Shown here: positions 55,265 to 64,000 of the stretch, in pieces | Position numbering within the stretch: position 1 is the first letter of the stretch | How the letters are laid out: each line of letters starts with the position of its first letter | Assembly (NCBI RefSeq): GCF_036417845.1 | Contig: NW_027118693.1 | Location: 3,730,001 to 3,794,000 of the forward strand | Direction of reading: 5' to 3' | Source of the DNA: Apteryx mantelli | Lineage: Eukaryota > Chordata > Aves > Apterygiformes > Apterygidae | Length of the DNA stretch: 64,000 nucleotides | Made by a program: the position numbers and the translations under genes | Notes under the pieces: generated by a model | The model's input: the letters and a program-made list of their open reading frames with translations, nothing else | Told to the model about the DNA's origin: nothing | Database searches by the model: none

Positions 55265-56412
55265 ATGATCATGAGGACGTGTTTGTCGTGGTGGTAAGGC
55301 CCATCGGTGAAGACTGCCGAGGCTTGTCTGCCCCTTGCACTATCATCCCCTGCTGCTCATCCATGTGAGCACCCAAGGCACTGCCTGGGGAGACCTGCAA
55401 AGCATCAAGCACAACTACCTGCTCTGTGGGCAACGATCTGGGGACCCGGGAGCCCCAGGCAGTTTTCTCTTTGATCCTGCTAGTAAGGGCGAAGGGCTGG
55501 AGGAGGTAGGGACAGATCCTGTGGGTCAACAACTGGTTGCACAGCTGGTGTTGGCAACAGGGTTGTGGTTGTTATGACCATGGGGCCTTCTCTGAGAATC
55601 AAGGATTGCTTGGAAGACATTGGGTCAGCCTGACCAAGTAGGGCAAAAGCATCTTTGCTACCGCCTGGCAAACCTGGTAAGGAGACCTTTACACTGGGAA
55701 TGACAGGAGGGAGAGGATGACCAATAATCAGGCGAGGAAGTGGTGGATCAGGTTGGCAAGGAAAGGCTGTGGGGTGAAGGAAGCCCACCTCGAGCATATC
55801 CACATAAATAAGGACATGCCTGCAGGAAAGCATTATGGGGGAAGCTCTCATACCCTTCCTGAGAAATCAGCACAGCTGGCACCTCTCTGAAGTGCTCATA
55901 CACTAATGCCTGCAGCATGGGGAGCAAACACAAGGCATGAGAGGTCTGTGTGCAGCTGCGGACTTTGAGCTCATTGGGATCCCAGAGACACGGTGGGATC
56001 ACTCACAGGAGTGGATTGCTGCAATGGATAGACACAGGCTCTTTAAGAAGGACCGGTGGGCAAGGCAAGGAGGGGGAGTTGTCCTTCATGTGAGAGAGCA
56101 GCTCAAATGAGCCAGTGGAGAGCTTATGGGTCAGGGTTATCAGGCAGAGCAACGTGGGTGACATTGCGCTGGGTGTCACCTTCAGACACCTGATCAGGAG
56201 GAAGACACAGACGAGGCCTTCTTCAGAGAACTGGAAGAAGTCTCGCATTTGCAAGCCCTGGTCCTCATAAGGGGGGACCTTAACCACCCCGATATCTGCT
56301 GGAGGGACAACACAGCAGGGCACAAGGAATCCGGGAGGTTTCTGGAGTGCATTGATGACAATGTCCTGACAAAGGTCACCGAGGAGCTGATGAGGAGAGG
56401 TGATCTGCTAGC
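55265..56412 (+). mobile_element. CR1 5' portion: ORF1 esterase remnant and ORF2 endonuclease
   Basis: At about 55340-55430 the plus strand encodes YHPLLLIHVSTQGTAWGDL and QSIKHNY, which match the GDSL-like esterase region of CR1 ORF1. This is followed by the ORF1-ORF2 spacer. From about 55900 the ORF2 endonuclease is recognisable in pieces: ELIGIPETRWDHSQEW, GGGVVLHV, DLNHPDICWRDNTAGHK and FLECIDDN. Frame changes and stops break all parts. CR1 copies are nearly always 5'-truncated, so a piece holding only the 5' half is uncommon. The RT half is missing, cut off where an inverted minisatellite piece begins. Confidence 0.85.
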
Positions 56413-56419
56413 AATAAAG

Positions 56420-56570
56420 ATCACAGCTGCTAGCTTCCCCACAGTGCCTGACCTCCCCCCAGCACAGCTGCTGTGAGCTTCCGCAGAGAGTGCCCTCAGC
56501 CCCCACTGCTGTCAGCTTCCCCCAGTGGTGCTCTGATGCCCCAAAGCTGCCATCTTTCCCTGACGCTACC
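56420..56570 (-). repeat. Inverted piece of the 39-bp minisatellite
   Basis: Read on the minus strand it contains GGGGAAGCT-AGCAG, GGAAGCTCACAGCAG and GGGAAGCTGACAGCAGTGGG spaced by GGTCAGGCACTG and GAGGGCACTC words. These are the unit of 54385-54835 in opposite orientation, about 3-4 copies. Confidence 0.75.
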
Positions 56571-56715
56571 ACATGCCCTGTGTTTTCCAGGAGAAATTTC
56601 CCACCGCAGCCTCCATACCCTGGCTGGCTGCCAAAACAGCCCTTGCAGCTGCCCCCAAAATGGCCAGAGTGAAGCGTCTCCATCATCCAGCCCAAAGCTG
56701 GAGAGCAAGGCAGCG

Positions 56716-56718
<3 letters not shown>

Positions 56719-56755
<37 letters not shown>

Positions 56756-56764
56756 TCTGTGTGT

Positions 56765-56804
<40 letters not shown>

Positions 56805-56810
56805 GTGTGC
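56719..56810. repeat. (GT)n microsatellite
   Basis: GT dinucleotides run for about 90 bases, interrupted by TCTC at two places, and then pass into a G-run (56812-56826). The long minus-strand Thr/His open frame across it is an artefact of the repeat. Confidence 0.97.
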
Positions 56811-56826
56811 TGGGGGGGGCGGGGGA

Positions 56827-58484
56827 GCGGGGCGATCAGGCCAGTCTCTCCCCTTTAGTAAAGCAACTGCAATGAACACGCTGACCAGTGTGTCCAGGGC
56901 AGAGCTCTGGGAGCCAGGACACATCCCAGGCACCCACTGCCTCCACCAGCAGAACGGACACAAAATGCAGTCCCTCCTGCTCCTCAAGAGACAAGCCAGA
57001 GGAGCCGTCTCCAGCCTCAGGCGATCCAAGAGCAGGACTGCAGGTGGCCAGATGTCATGAAATTCAGCAGAAGGGACCAGCTCCAGCCTTGGCTGAGACA
57101 CAAAAGCAGGTTTCCTTGTTCTATCAGGAAACTGCTTTGAACCAATTCTTCTGGCCATCACCCCTGCTAGAGCAAAGCCAAGCACGTTGGTGCCCATTGG
57201 CCTCCAAGGTGCTTGTGCCTGTGCTGCCCCACCTCATGCGCTCGCCTGGTTGCCTAGTTATGATGTCCCAGTCTCTGATGTCACAGTGGCTGGTGACCAC
57301 CGGAGGAGATGGTCAGGTTCTGACGGGCTCAGTTGTCTGCCTTCCCTCCGCCTTTCAAGTCAGGCTTGCTTTAGTGCATTGCCTGCAAGGTGTACTGGGA
57401 AGAACCCCATCTGAGCAGCCTCTGGTACGGAAAGCAATCTGAAGAAGGCAAAGTCCCTGCTATCTGGAGACGTTAGCTGCTGTGCAAATAGCTGTAAGTA
57501 GCACAGATGGTTGCAAAGGGAAAGTCTTGACACTGGGGATACCTGTAGCTGTTTGAGACTGGAGGGCATTTTCATATTTGCAGCGTGCTTGGAGGGTGAA
57601 ATGCTCTTCACAGTCCTCCTGGGACACATTTCCTGGGGCTGCTGCTTGGTGCAGCAATGGGTTTCCTGTGGGAAACACCACAATCTTTGTGGAAGGTAAA
57701 TTTCACACAGAAACCTGAGCAGCTTCACGTCTTGCCCAGCAGCATCTCTAAGCTGGCAGAGGAGGTGGCCTTGGATGGTACTTATAAGTTGTGGCTTCAC
57801 TGAGGTGCTCCTCAGGTGCAGATAATCCCCCCAACCTCAGAACCCATTATTTTGGGTCCTCACCATCTCTTGCAGCCTCCCCCACCTGCTACCTTCCCCT
57901 GAGAGGTGCACACCAAATACCTCTGCCTGGCACAGGCACACACCACCGTGCCTCTCCTCACCCCTCCCTGCTCTGTGCACGCTCTGCACCTCTTTCTGCA
58001 CGGCCTCTACCACACATGCATGTGTTTATGCAGGACCATGAATCCCTACCAGGCAAGAGAGCATGAGATTCTGTCTACCTTGCATCTCTTCTCTCAGTCA
58101 ATTGACAAAAATCAGAGAGGGGAAAGGAGAGTCTTGCAAATAAAGCTTGGAGTTGGTTGCACCTCACACTGTGGCCTGGGACCAATCGTATTTCCCATGT
58201 CTTCAAAAGGGGACCAAACAACTGTTCTGTCCCATGTGGGGCAGTGCATCCATACATCTGCAAGGTAGAAATCTGCAAGTGGAAGGCAAGAAGGGAATGG
58301 GAAGGGTCTTCATTGTACTGACTGTGATACCGTGAATCTAGCCCTTTCCCAGAGCATGGTTACTCCCTGCAGCAGCTTCACAACGGAGCCATAGCACCAA
58401 TCCCAACCTGAGGGCTGTAGTCAGTGATCGACTTTGCAGGGGCTCCAAGCGATGGGTTTTCCAGCCTTTCCAGTCTCCTCCTGA
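56827..58484. other. Unassigned sequence upstream of the CCDC116-like gene
   Basis: This probably includes promoter and 5' UTR of the gene that starts at 58485. An acceptor-like CCTTTCCAG ends at about 58472, and a TGA lies directly before the ATG, so coding does not extend into this region in that frame. Confidence 0.3.
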
Positions 58485-59036
58485 ATGACCCTCTGCTTTG
58501 CTCCTTCACGGCGAGACATGTCCTGCCACAAGGCCAGTGCCTGGAGAGCCCAGTTTAGACTGCCGGCCCATGGTGGATGCCAGGACCCACAGGAGTCATG
58601 CTGGGACAGAGACCTTTCCTCTGGGAGTGTTCAGAAGAGGAACACCGTGCAGGAGGCCAAAGAGGAGCAGCACGCTCCCCTTTCCCCCTCCCACCTGGCT
58701 GCGGAGGAATTCGCCAACTTCATCGACTTCCTCACCAACAGGCGTGTGTTTAACAGCCTCCGGACAGTCCTAGAAGAAACCACCCAGAAAATAAAGGAGG
58801 TCAGGGTGGCATACGGAGAGCTCAACTGCAGCCCAGAGACGGAGTCTCCAAGGTGTTCCTGTCAGAGCGAGAGGATCCATTTCCGCTCCTGCCACTACCC
58901 TGCCTCCTCCAGCTTGGGAGGGGACTGGGAAAAGCAGTTCATGGCCAGAGTCGGGCAGAACCCACAGTGGAGCATGCTGGACACCTCTGCTGCCCAAATC
59001 GCATGCAGGAAGGAGAGGAAGAGGACAGAGGAAGCA
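58485..59036 (+). CDS. CCDC116-like gene, exon with N-terminal conserved segment
   Basis: The frame opens at ATG 58485 (a TGA lies immediately upstream); a second ATG at 58518, with G at -3, may be the true start. The protein has a Cys- and basic-rich N-terminus and then the segment FANFIDFLTNRRVFNSL leading into a helical stretch (RTVLEETTQKIKEV). From memory this pattern resembles the N-terminal part of mammalian CCDC116, a poorly characterised protein with a DUF4702-type domain, reported as testis-enriched and centrosome-linked. The exon ends at a GTGAGG donor (59037) in phase 0, after KERKRTEEA. The family call is tentative because no alignment was made; the exon itself is well supported by composition and splice phase. 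Confidence 0.5.
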
Positions 59037-60360
59037 GTGAGGGTTTGCCACCCAAAGGTCTCTCTCTTTTAAATCTCGGCGCTCTGGGCCTTTTCCCAGA
59101 CTGGAAAGCCACAAAGAACATGATCCGATTTGACTGGAAACTAAACGTAGAGTGTTGTGTAGAGATAACATGCACCAAAATCTCAACATTATCCCTTCCC
59201 TGTGAGAGCTGCATGCGCTTGTACACATGACCAGCTCTGTGTAATGTCCTCCTCTGCACCCAACAGTAAGTATTTGGGGTGTAAGGGAGTGAGAGAGGAA
59301 GAAGGTGGTAAATTTCTCTTCTTGGCTTTCGTCACTTGAAAGCTGAAGCCCAGCATGGGCAGAAGGCACTTTTGTTAAAGGCGTGTGCCTTGCAAAGGAT
59401 GCTTATAGTACTGGGCCTTACCTCCTCTTTGGGCTACAGCGAGGCCCTGGGGGATGTGGCAAAGGCCCTTCTACACAGAAGCCCTCACCCCACAACGACT
59501 TGAGCAGAAGCTTCAGGCTCATACACTGTGAGCACATCCCCAGAGAACAAACCTGGTGCTATAAGCAGGACAAATGCGTGGGGCTAGATCCTGGAAGAAG
59601 AGCAAGTACATGCTGCTTTGCTCTAGATTAGGCTCACGTAGTGTAGGTATCAAAACCCTCCCATAAGCCAGGCATTAAAAGACTAACAGTTTTAAAATTC
59701 GGACTGAGACAGAGACATTGTGTATGTTCTGCTACCTTCTGAGCTATTCAGAGCAGGCTTGGATCACGCTCTTAAGGGTTTTTCCCACAGCTATGAAGAT
59801 ATAATAACTATCCCAAAACAGAAACTCTTGGAATCCACAGTCTGCTCATTTCTGGAGGGTGGCGCTTAAAACAAATCTCCTGAGAAAAATCACACTCAAA
59901 TTACAAGAACTGTGTGGCTGAATGAAAGCTGCAAGCTGGTTCTGACTGTCCTGACCCTGCCCTCATGCCTGGAGAGGCACAAGTGCCACCTGTGTCATGA
60001 GCTCAGCTGGGCTCACAGCGCTGCCCAGCTCTCTGCAAGTGTTGGGGAGCACGTGCTCAGCAGCATCTGGAGGTGTCCAAACCAGGACATTGAGCTGTCT
60101 GAGCTGAGCTCCACCTCGGGGTCAAGGTCTGAACTTGCCCACTTAAAAAAAATGAATTCCAGCAGACCTCTCATTAAAAGTCACTGAGGCTTGGACTTCA
60201 GACTGGGCTTTGGCGCCTCTTCAAACCAGAGATGGGATTTGCTTAGTTTAGTCTTCCCTTACTGCCTCTCTGTGCGTCACGGATTTCGTATTTCACTTTC
60301 CTTTGACTCATTCTCTTGTTTACTCTGGCAAGATCTTCACCCTCTTCCTTTCTCTTGCAG
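59037..60360 (+). other. Presumed intron of the CCDC116-like gene
   Basis: It is bounded by GTGAGG (59037) and CTTTCTCTTGCAG (60360). A 91-codon open frame at 59912-60187 contains a Ser-rich stretch (SELSSTSGSRSEL) and could be an extra exon, but it lacks clear flanking splice sites. Confidence 0.4.
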
Positions 60361-60852
60361 AGGGTTCCTCAAAAGGCAGCTGATTTTCTGCCTCACAAGA
60401 CCAACATGAGACCCCCACCAGGGGCTAGCAAAGACTGTGAAAAAGAAATCACAGCTGTCCTGAAAAAAGCAACCCCACATGAAGTTTCTCATGGTCTTCG
60501 GCGCCATTTTCTCTCTGCCACTCCTCCTTTCTTCAAAGAAAAGACAGCATTATTCTCAGCCCTCCAAGATATCACCAAGGAGGTTGTTGTCCAAGTATTC
60601 AAAGCAGCAATGGAAGAAGGGTCCCACCTCCCTGACAAATCCCAGGGACACGGGGAGACCAAGCCAAAGACACCTGGGCAGGAACCTTAGCCCAAGCCAA
60701 CATCTTTGTCACCTCTGCTGGCTAAAATCGCTCCAAGACCACCACTGCAGAAACCTCCACCTAGACCAAACAACGTGCCACCTCCATTGCGGAAGTGGAA
60801 ACTTAAAGCCAAGAAATTGGAGATGGCCAAAGAAAACCCTCCAGGTTCCCAG
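60361..60852 (+). pseudogene. CCDC116-like gene, middle exon with an in-frame TAG
   Basis: The exon is bounded by a strong acceptor (CCTTTCTCTTGCAG) and donor (CAG/GTAACT), both phase 0, and spans 164 codons. The frame reads ADFLPHKTNMRPPPGASKD, then a helical stretch (KTALFSALQDITKEVV), then a Pro-rich basic region (PPLQKPPPRPNNVPPPLRKW). One TAG at 60688-60690 interrupts it between GQEP and PKPTSLSP, while coding character continues unchanged on both sides. A single C-to-T change in a CAG would explain it. This may be a recent inactivation, a polymorphism or a sequencing error. If the stop is real, the conserved C-terminal exon is lost. Confidence 0.55.
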
Positions 60853-62142
60853 GTAACTTTCTGTCTTTCCAGCTCAACCAAAACAACATCCTTGCATCAA
60901 GCGTATGTTGCAGATGTTTCTCTTGTTCTCCCATCCAGCTCTGCATGATGTCTGCCTGAATTGTAACTTTACAATGTCTGCCTAAGAAGCAGATCTTGCT
61001 TCCTTTACCTTTCACTAGAATGACGTAGTTTTCAAATTCAGGTATTCTTAGGGTTGTCCCTAAGATACTGCTTTTGGAGTAGTCACACGCTAGCCAGTGA
61101 GCTCTCTTGGCACAGCAGAGACACAGGTGCCTGATGTCACTGCAGCTCTTGTTTTTGCAGTAGGCGGTGCATGTCTTGTGCTCTGTGTCTTGAAGGCAAA
61201 TTCACTTTTGGGGTAGGCAGATACCTGTAAGACAACCTCTACAGGGAAATGAGGCACAAAAATCGTCTCCAGCAAGACAGTCGAGGCAGGCAGGTCTCAG
61301 GACTTCAGTGAGGCTCTCTGGGGGCTCAGGCAGCTGCAGGAGTCACGGTTCTTATAGCCATAGCACCTCTCTAAGCCTTTACATGAACCCTTGAGCCACC
61401 AGACACGCACAGTCCCAAGGTGAGGAAAGAACAGCCTTCCTGCACTCAGGCATCATAACCTCAGTGCTCACTGAGAGTGAATTTTAATCCCTTTGCTACT
61501 GCTGTCCTTCAGCGGGCAATTTTCGCTCTGCTGTATTTCTTCCAGTGTCTCTCATGCAGACTGAAAATTAAGTTGTAGCTGAGGCTGAGCTGAGCTCTAG
61601 CATCCACGATTGCTGAGCAAGTTTGAAAGGCAAAGCTGCCGCTTTCTGTTACAAACACCTCTGATGCCTCAAGCTGCTGAGGTCCACTCAATATCCAAAG
61701 ATGCTGGTCAGGAGAGAGTTGGGGCAGGGAGCCCTTTGACAAGACAAAATGATGGCTCTCAAAATAGTGACTGCTTAACTGTGGGCATTAATTGTTTAAT
61801 CTAGATTCCCACATCCCATCAGCCAGTATAAACCACCAAAACTCTGTCATGTCTTCAGCATAAGAGGCCATTTGCTCTTTTCCACTCCACAGGTATCAAT
61901 CCCATCTTGCTCCCTTGGCTTCAGTGTGCATGGTCCAAGCAGGAGCAGAGTCTAGCCCAGCTCTGCTTTTGATCCATGTTAATCAGAAACCACTACTACC
62001 AATGAAAACACACCACGAGGGGGGTCTTCATGTTTAGAAAATATTTGCTAGTTTTTACATTCTCAATACTAATGAAATATATCATTTTTGATTTTTTTTT
62101 TTCTCGTGCTGATTCTCTCTTGGCAACTGCACATACGGACAG
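60853..62142 (+). other. Presumed intron of the CCDC116-like gene
   Basis: It is bounded by GTAACT (60853) and a T-rich tract ending ACGGACAG at 62142. Nothing else is recognised inside. Confidence 0.4.
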
Positions 62143-62979
62143 GTGGGACCTCATCTCCCTCCGAGGACCCTGCTTGCTAAAAGGGGGGCAAGGAAGGATG
62201 CGTCGGGAGGAGGCAAGCGTTTCCAAAATCAAGAGGAGATTATCGAGTCTCTTGTGGAAAAGGCGGTCAGGCACATATTACACAAGGATAAGCATGAACT
62301 ATCACTTTCAGAGAAACTTGGATTTACACTGGTTCCGGTAACAAAGGTACTCCCTGAGATGGAGTCAGGCTTTCAAAAACTGAAGGGCACTTGCAAACGG
62401 TTAACATCACAGACTGACCGGGCTGAAGCGTCTAAGCAAGGAAATCTGAAGAGTTCTTTGAAACCTCGAAAGCTGACGGCAGAAGGGATGGGCAAAAAGA
62501 TTTCTCCTCCACAAAAAACAATTCTCAGCAAAGCAGAATTGCCCAAGAAACCCATCAGGCAACATGCCACTCCTCTGCCAGCGACCACAGAAATACCGCC
62601 TCCAAAATGCCCTCAAGTGCTGCTCCAAAAGGCAAAGGACTCAGCACAGCTGGCCACTGTGCAACTTCTCAGGCAAACAACATCTTCTGCAAAACCAAGG
62701 ATCACAGATGACAGCCCGAGAAAACTACCCGTTTTACCAAACACTCAAGTCAACACCTCTGCAAGGCGCTCCTTACCTCCTCCAAAGCCTGCTAGCCAAA
62801 AGGCACTCGCCGTGTTCCCAGACATTGCGGGAAATCGGGCAGAGCCTCCCAAGTCCTGTGCCCACTCTGAAACAGCGACTACAACCCAGGAGAGCCTCTT
62901 TCCCAAAGACCGCAGAGAGGGCACAGACACCAAAAGCCTGCTGCTGTTCTCCCCCAGATTTGAAATTCTCTCTGTTTAA
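62143..62979 (+). CDS. CCDC116-like gene, last exon
   Basis: An open frame of 278 codons follows the acceptor at 62142 in phase 0 and stops at 62977-62979. Near the start it has EEIIESLVEKAVRHIL, then a charged stretch and LSEKLGFTLVPVTKVLPEM, a pattern typical of a conserved helical C-terminal domain. The rest is a Lys-, Pro- and Ser-rich low-complexity tail ending FSPRFEILSV. There is no ATG at the exon start, which supports splicing from the upstream exon. With the exons at 58485 and 60361 the total is about 626 codons, similar to what I recall for mammalian CCDC116. The TAG in the preceding exon would prevent its translation from the normal start. Confidence 0.5.
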   Translation: MGPHLPPRTLLAKRGARKDASGGGKRFQNQEEIIESLVEKAVRHILHKDKHELSLSEKLGFTLVPVTKVLPEMESGFQKLKGTCKRLTSQTDRAEASKQGNLKSSLKPRKLTAEGMGKKISPPQKTILSKAELPKKPIRQHATPLPATTEIPPPKCPQVLLQKAKDSAQLATVQLLRQTTSSAKPRITDDSPRKLPVLPNTQVNTSARRSLPPPKPASQKALAVFPDIAGNRAEPPKSCAHSETATTTQESLFPKDRREGTDTKSLLLFSPRFEILSV

Positions 62980-63774
62980 ACATGGATATTGTTGTACAGA
63001 TTTTTGCCCAGTGTATGCTTTGTCTTTACCAGTTCTACTTATTCTTATAGTCTTCTGAGATGTATTCAGTGTGAACAATCGGAATATCAGGTTTTGGCTC
63101 CCTCAACCTTCAACAAATGTCCCCAGGGATGAGAAGCTCAGCACTTCCACAGATTCTTTGTGCATTATATTTTGGGTTTTGTTTTTTTTTTTCCTGTGGC
63201 TTCCATCTCTCCTTGGGAGACAACACTACTGTTATTAACACTGTTGGTCATTTGTACTATGGCCGTGCTTCGGGGTCACAGGGAAGAAAACTCTGCTGTT
63301 AGCTGTGGGAATGGATAGAGATGCTTGATGTGGGGCGAGGTTATAATTACCACCAGTTCATCAGTGTGGGCGAAAGAAGGACACAGAAGGGAAGAAGCCG
63401 AAGGCGGCACAGACTGTTTGCAGGCCTGATTCGCCACAGAACATGTTCCCGCTCTGTCTTTCTGACCCCACCTTCTTCTGGCGACTATCTGAACAACTTC
63501 AAAGAAAACTTCTTTCCCACAACAGTCCTCACTAATTTCCCAGTTGCTCGAATATTGGTATTTGGGAATTCCAAGCGCTAGGGCATGTTGAACTGTGTTG
63601 GTTCCCGTGGGGTTAGCCAGGCATCCAAATGGTTCTCTTAGCGATGATTTCCATTTATCTGCTTAGACAGAAATCCAGGACCTTTGCAGGTGAACATCAT
63701 TCATCAGCATTTCACCTTGAGTGTTTCTTTAAGTGACCTCTCTCTGCGAACCCAATGCAGTAGATTTAGCGCAC
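62980..63774. other. 3' UTR and unassigned sequence
   Basis: This is the probable 3' UTR of the gene ending at 62979, but no AATAAA is seen nearby. A T-run lies at 63179-63193. The open frame at 63321-63581 has no family support. Confidence 0.3.
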
Positions 63775-64000
63775 AGGTGCAGAGTGGCCTAGAGGAAGGA
63801 CTGCTTCATTTGGAAAAAGCCTCTTGCCTAGAAGATCCCACAACAACTCTGGCACCCTGTTCCAGTGTTTGACTACTGTCACGGTGAAATAATTACTCCT
63901 ACTATCTAATTGGAGCTTCCCTTGCTCCAGCTTCTGCCCATTACTGTCCCCGTGCGCCTCCAAAAAAATCTGGCGCTCTATCTATCTTCTCTGCAGCCTC
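63775..64000 (-). mobile_element. CR1 fragment, antisense, cut by the window end
   Basis: On the minus strand it encodes the end of CR1 ORF2 in an older-subfamily form: AHGDSNGQKLEQGKLQLDS, NYFTVTVVKHWNRVPE. These correspond to the [17 protein letters not shown] segment of the CR1 at 39 kb. The fragment continues beyond the right edge of the window. Confidence 0.85.

Noticed and set aside
56496..57197. 233-codon minus-strand open frame.
   Set aside because: It passes through the (GT)n microsatellite, giving a Thr/His run, and through the inverted minisatellite piece.
1..64000. tRNA, rRNA or snRNA genes.
   Set aside because: No convincing A/B-box pair, cloverleaf or conserved rRNA/snRNA word was seen by eye; a covariance-model scan would be needed to exclude small ones.

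Overview
This is vertebrate genomic DNA and almost certainly from a bird. The evidence is several CR1 non-LTR retrotransposon copies (two with the typical CR1 3' end), two intact olfactory receptor genes (one of the OR14-like type that is expanded in birds), solo LTRs, CpG islands and short introns. No bacterial, phage or CRISPR features are present. All statements come from reading the sequence by eye; no alignment or database search was run.

Region 1 to 9 kb holds two CpG islands (about 0.88-1.57 and 7.44-8.16 kb) with housekeeping-type promoter motifs and candidate first exons. Between them are a 35-bp minisatellite (4.34-4.60 kb) and a roughly 305-bp segment (2.06-2.36 kb) that recurs at 27.02-27.33 kb.

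Region 9 to 37 kb is dominated by a 65-bp satellite that I do not recognise. About 200 fairly homogeneous head-to-tail monomers fill 12.5-25.5 kb. Decayed monomers on the same 65-bp grid lie at 9.05-9.79 and 11.93-12.50 kb. A short inverted copy of the array edge, with its flanking sequence, sits at 36.35-37.32 kb. Inside the core array a block of about 4.9 kb is duplicated in tandem, and copy lengths differ by multiples of 65 bp. A 772-bp solo LTR with a perfect 5-bp target duplication interrupts the right end of the array; a second solo LTR abuts the inverted copy. Between the direct and inverted satellite tracts is a four-exon gene (29.14-30.85 kb) whose splice phases all agree. I could not assign it to a family.

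Region 37 to 49 kb has a 5'-truncated CR1 with a long uninterrupted reverse-transcriptase frame (37.33-39.17 kb), an intact OR6/OR11-like olfactory receptor on the minus strand with a changed NPxxY motif (42.07-43.01 kb), and two broken CR1 copies in opposite orientation (46.5-48.3 kb).

Region 49 to 64 kb has a 233-bp-arm inverted repeat and an intact OR14-like receptor (52.49-53.42 kb), followed by a 39-bp minisatellite, a CR1 5' portion carrying the ORF1 esterase and ORF2 endonuclease, and an inverted piece of the same minisatellite. A three-exon gene at 58.49-62.98 kb resembles CCDC116 (tentative); all its junctions are phase 0, but the middle exon carries one in-frame TAG. The window ends in an antisense CR1 fragment.
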